Positions 60,230 to 64,000 of a DNA stretch of 64,000 nt are shown piece after piece. Each line of letters starts with the position of its first letter. The stretch's first letter is position 1. Where the stretch lies: NCBI RefSeq assembly GCF_051106095.1, contig NC_135785.1, positions 181,838,045-181,902,044 on the forward strand, written 5' to 3'. The notes under the pieces were generated by a model that saw only the letters and a list, made by a program, of their open reading frames with translations, had not been told where the DNA came from and did no database searches. Origin of the DNA: Pogona vitticeps (Eukaryota; Chordata; Lepidosauria; Squamata; Agamidae). The position numbers were made by a program, and so were the translations under genes.

Positions 60230-61153
60230 GGACTGTTTTGCACCAGCCCTGAGACTAGGCACCAAGAATTTCTGCCCCACTCATTTTAAAGGGATGCAGA
60301 AAATATTAAAACAAACACAAAGCAAAACAAAAACCTTCCACTGTGCAGAATGTTACTTTTAACAGTGGAACTTTTGTGTGTTATTATATTGACAAAAACA
60401 ATAGAAAAATTTAAAAAAGATAAAAGACAAAAACATTGTGGCATTGTGGCCTCTTAAAGACTCTCTGCTAAAGTTGCAGCATGGCCCTAACAGAACTACA
60501 AAAAATATCTTTTGATAGGGGGGGCATTTCTTTCAAAACATTTAAAAAACAATAGGGGGCACAATTAAATAAAGCAAAAAATGTTTCCTCATGTTCATTT
60601 GTGTTATCTCAGAGAAACAGACCACCCCTCCCCCACGTGCTCTGTTGGGCCATTTAACCTTCACTATGCCTTTGAAAAGGGAGGGGGACTCTTCCTTTGA
60701 AAAAGCAGGGACAGGCATTCTAAAATCTTAACATTCCCCCACCCCCACCCCCCTTCCCAACCATTGCATAATGCTAAAAAACTTATTTTCCAGTGGACCA
60801 AATAAAATGGCTGCTCTATTTCTTCCCAGCCCCCCCCCCCAATTCAAAAGCACGGATCTTACCTCAGCCTCCAACAGCCATGTGGGGAAAGGAAAGAGAT
60901 GAACGACCCGGGGTTTTTTAAAACCCACAAGGCCCCTTAGAACAGCCTATCAGCAGGCTCGTATCCATAGGCTGAGGCTGAGGAGGAGGAGCTGAAACAA
61001 ACAGTTAAACTACTACAAACAGTTTTTGGACTACAGATCCCAGAATGCATCTGGGCTAGACACAGGGACTAGCCACTTTCATCGTTACATTCAAGACAGC
61101 AACACCCCCCCCCCTCTCCCCAGGTTTCTCAGACAGCTATACAATAATGGAAT
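60230..61153 (-). repeat. Inverted repeat, left arm
   Basis: Base 60230 pairs with 64000 and base 61153 pairs with 63079. By eye, over about 920 bp the arms differ by one clear substitution (near 60768 against 63472) and by length or composition of two C/G tracts (about 60831 and 61105). The arm includes the promoter-like and splice-donor-like sites listed separately, here on the minus strand. Confidence 0.97.
60861..61050 (-). promoter_or_regulatory. Candidate promoter and first exon, left arm
   Basis: Reading the minus strand, a ZNF143/THAP11-type motif (61030-61050; plus strand ctacagatcccagaatgcat) is followed by a degenerate inverted CCAAT (gctgataggctg), a pyrimidine-rich stretch and then ctgag|gtaaga, a strong donor match with GT at 60862-60861. 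Motif identity is from knowledge of the ZNF143 consensus. Transcription is inferred and not shown. The same end motif also occurs in palindromic repeats, so a repeat origin is possible. Confidence 0.4.
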
Positions 61154-61867
61154 AGTGAACATGTTGTAACAGGCCTTGCAGCTGAACTGAACTGTAGATT
61201 GGAACAGGCGAACAACTCACTGGGTTTGCATTAATTATACAACATTAGTTATGTGGTAGCCCTTGGAGGGAAAATTTACATCCCATTTGCAGAGCACATG
61301 GATCTGATGTAGGTGGTTCTGTTCCTAGCATCTCAGGGTATTTAAAGAACGTGTATGGAGAAATGGATATGTCGAGAAAATGTACAGAGATAGGCTTAAG
61401 GTCAGCAGTGGAAAATATTTATTTTGAAACTTACATGGAAGTGCATGTATATTTCTAATGAATTAGACTTTACAGGTTCACATATCCTAATTGTGGTTTC
61501 AGTTGTCCTATATAGACTAAAAAGCCAGAGATATTTTCTTGTATTTAAATTTTTATTGCTTTAAATTCAGTCTAAGATTTAGACCCCTGAACGATTGTGC
61601 AAGTAGATAGCAATTAGAGGGATTGTTCTTTTTAAGATTTAGTAGGATAGGAAAAATTTGAAGGACAGCTGTATTGATATAAGGAGGATGAATGGAAAGA
61701 AGGGGATTTTGGTCATATACTGCAAGATTCTGCATGGATTGCAGAATAAACCTTATATTTAATATATTGATGACATCTCCGCATCAAATTGTGTATCTAC
61801 TGTCTACCGTAGGTTTCCCAGACACACACATTGCATCAACCTCGAGAAAAGTCAAACATTAACGCCG
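61154..61867. other. Spacer of the inverted repeat, unassigned part
   Basis: No recognisable gene or element in the left 0.7 kb of the spacer. Confidence 0.45.
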
Positions 61868-62570
61868 TAGAGAAGCTCTATTCATTCAGCAAAAACAAGA
61901 TTGTGGCGCTGATCATCAACTTCTTATAACAAAACTCTGGCAAAGAAAGCTGCAACTACTGTACATTTACAATAGTTTCATACGCTAGCAAGATTATGCT
62001 CAAAATCTTCAAGGAAGGCTTCAGCAGTATGTGGACTGAGAAGTCCCAAAAATAAAATATGGATTTGAAGGGAGTCTAGGAACTATAATGCTAACATGCG
62101 CTGAATTAGGGAGAAAGTCAGAGAGTTCCAGAAAAACAGCTACTCCGTCATTGACTACGCAAAAACCTTTGTGTGGACCACAGCATACTATGGGCAAATC
62201 CTTAAAGAAAAGGGAGTGTCTGACTACTTTATCTAACTCCTTAGAAAGCCTCTATGTGGGATACGTGCCAACAGTTAGAAATGGCTATAGAACAACTTAT
62301 GGGGTCAAAACGGGGAAAGGAGGCCGACAAGCCTGTATGTTGTCCCCCAGCTTATTTAACTTATATACAGAATACATCGTGTGAAAGGCTGGACTGGATG
62401 AATCCCAATCCGTAATTAATATTGCTGGAATCAACAGCCTCAGATAGACAGATGATACCCCTTTGATGTCAGAAAGTGAGGAGGAATTAAAGAACCTCTT
62501 AATGAGGGTAAAAGAGGAGACCGCAAAAATGGTCTGAAACTCAACATCAAAAAACCTAAGGTCACTGCTG
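61868..62570 (+). mobile_element. Bov-B LINE fragment, internally deleted
   Basis: The plus strand first matches the end of the endonuclease (gaagctctattcattcagca, against 33649-33668 in the large copy). After about 65 bp it jumps to the reverse transcriptase (cgctagcaagattatgctca, cttcagcagtatgtggact, cagcttatttaacttatat). It ends near the sequence matching 35185. Several frameshifts and stops make it dead and older than the large copy. Confidence 0.88.
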
Positions 62571-63058
62571 ATTTTTCCAAACGGGCAGGCCTGTTGAGTA
62601 TACCACCTTAATAGCTTCATCTTTTAAGATTTTAAATAGTTCCAATGGCATGCCATCACATCCACTGTCCTTGTGGTTAGCCATGCTTTCTAAGTCCCAC
62701 TTGACTTCACTCTCCAGGATATCTGGCTTAAGGTCAGCAATCAACCTATCTGGGGTTGTCCAAGCCATCCAGATCTTTCTGGTATAATTCCTCTGTGTCT
62801 TTTTGCCACCTCTTCTTGATGCCTTGCTCTGTTACCGCCCTACCATTTTTGCCCTTTACCATGTCCATCTTTGCATAAAACTAAATTTTAACAGCTCCAA
62901 TTTTCTTGAACAGCTTTCTGGATTTCCCTTTCTATTATTTTCCTCTATTTCTGTACACTGTTTGATTAAGAATTTCCTCTTGTCTCTCCTTGCTATTATT
63001 TGGAAGTCTGCATTCATTTTTCTGTAACATTCCCTATCTCCCATGGCCACAAACAAAC
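62571..63058 (-). mobile_element. Bov-B LINE fragment, opposite strand
   Basis: The minus strand reads MGDRECYRKMNADFQIIARR, DKRKFLIKQCTEIEENNRKG, then after a frame change KKRWQKDTEELYQKDLD and PDILESEVKWDLESMANHKD to KNQQ. This is the Bov-B stretch matching about 34010-34490 of the large copy, just the part missing from the adjoining plus-strand piece. The junction near 62570 falls at a cactg-containing sequence present in both pieces. Confidence 0.88.
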
Positions 63059-63078
63059 TTCAAAATATTGTACAATTC

Positions 63079-64000
63079 ATTCCATTATTGTATAGCTGTC
63101 TGAGAAACCTGGGGGGAGGGGGGGGTTTGCTGTCTTGAATGTAACGATGAAAGTGGCTAGTCCCTGTGTCTAGCCCAGATGCATTCTGGGATCTGTAGTC
63201 CAAAAACTGTTTGTAGTAGTTTAACTGTTTGTTTCAGCTCCTCCTCCTCAGCCTCAGCCTATGGATACGAGCCTGCTGATAGGCTGTTCTAAGGGGCCTT
63301 GTGGGTTTTAAAAAACCCCGGGTCGTTCATCTCTTTCCTTTCCCCACATGGCTGTTGGAGGCTGAGGTAAGATCCGTGCTTTTGAATTGGGGGGGGGGGG
63401 CTGGGAAGAAATAGAGCAGCCATTTTATTTGGTCCACTGGAAAATAAGTTTTTTAGCATTATGCAATGGTTGAGAAGGGGGGTGGGGGTGGGGGAATGTT
63501 AAGATTTTAGAATGCCTGTCCCTGCTTTTTCAAAGGAAGAGTCCCCCTCCCTTTTCAAAGGCATAGTGAAGGTTAAATGGCCCAACAGAGCACGTGGGGG
63601 AGGGGTGGTCTGTTTCTCTGAGATAACACAAATGAACATGAGGAAACATTTTTTGCTTTATTTAATTGTGCCCCCTATTGTTTTTTAAATGTTTTGAAAG
63701 AAATGCCCCCCCTATCAAAAGATATTTTTTGTAGTTCTGTTAGGGCCATGCTGCAACTTTAGCAGAGAGTCTTTAAGAGGCCACAATGCCACAATGTTTT
63801 TGTCTTTTATCTTTTTTAAATTTTTCTATTGTTTTTGTCAATATAATAACACACAAAAGTTCCACTGTTAAAAGTAACATTCTGCACAGTGGAAGGTTTT
63901 TGTTTTGCTTTGTGTTTGTTTTAATATTTTCTGCATCCCTTTAAAATGAGTGGGGCAGAAATTCTTGGTGCCTAGTCTCAGGGCTGGTGCAAAACAGTCC
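63079..64000 (+). repeat. Inverted repeat, right arm (continues beyond window)
   Basis: This is the reverse complement of 60230-61153. The match is still perfect at the last base of the window, so the arm is longer than seen. The inner end of the match is sharp: it stops at attccattattg on the right and its inverse on the left. Confidence 0.97.
63179..63368 (+). promoter_or_regulatory. Candidate promoter and first exon, right arm
   Basis: A ZNF143/THAP11-like motif at 63179-63199 (atgcattctgggatctgtag) is followed by cctgctgataggctg (one change from an NF-Y box), then cccaca, ATG at 63348-63350 and ctgag|gtaaga with the donor GT at 63367-63368. The ATG opens only five codons before TGA, so this would be a non-coding or upstream-ORF first exon. 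It is the mirror of the left-arm candidate, and both point outward. Confidence 0.4.

Overview
This window looks like non-coding nuclear DNA of a squamate reptile (lizard or snake). The evidence is the repeat content: a near full-length Bov-B (RTE-clade) LINE, several Bov-B 3' ends, a Sauria-type SINE whose tail resembles the Bov-B 3' end, many CR1 3' ends in the usual 5'-truncated form, a Penelope-like element with a GIY-YIG endonuclease, a 5S rRNA-derived SINE, tRNA-derived SINEs, a TA-flanked MITE and many long microsatellites. I cannot narrow the species. I found no convincing host protein-coding gene. Every coding stretch I could identify belongs to a mobile element, and most other open frames are short or run through microsatellites.

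Layout. 0-15 kb: unassigned AT-rich DNA with a repeated 215-bp unit (about 1.2 and 7.4 kb), SINE fragments, a 422-bp MITE (4.4-4.8 kb), a CR1 remnant with recognisable reverse-transcriptase motifs (5.9-6.8 kb), a tRNA-like SINE running into ATT and GGCGTC microsatellites (9.3-9.6 kb), and several small hairpins. 15-32 kb: mostly unassigned, with CR1 and Bov-B 3' ends, compound GT/GA arrays, a probable DIRS-like fossil with inverted ends (22.5-23.5 kb) and palindromic elements at 24.8-25.1 and 26.1 kb. 32.6-35.4 kb: a Bov-B copy on the + strand holding its endonuclease and reverse transcriptase in one frame with a single internal stop, but lacking its 3' end. 36.6-38.7 kb: old LINE fragments with a Sauria SINE inserted between 9-bp target-site duplications. 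41-43.3 kb: tRNA- and 5S-derived SINEs, then a Penelope-like element lying in two opposite orientations. 44-54 kb: sparse, with CR1, Bov-B and Penelope fragments.

54.5-59.7 kb is different. It opens with a short GC- and CpG-rich block carrying CCAAT- and CRE-like motifs, followed by four copies of a roughly 120-bp tandem unit, then several locally duplicated segments and decayed LINE pieces. 60.2-64.0 kb is the most striking part: an inverted repeat of at least 921-924 bp per arm, running off the right edge, with arms identical apart from one substitution and homopolymer-tract differences. Each arm carries a ZNF143/THAP11-like promoter motif followed by a strong splice-donor match, so two near-identical candidate promoters point away from each other across a 1.9-kb spacer. 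The spacer holds rearranged Bov-B pieces on both strands.

Relations among the parts: Bov-B is the known enzyme source for Sauria SINEs, and CR1 probably supplied the machinery for the tRNA-like SINEs whose tails resemble the CR1 3' end. All family names rest on recognition of sequence and translated motifs by eye; no database search was run.
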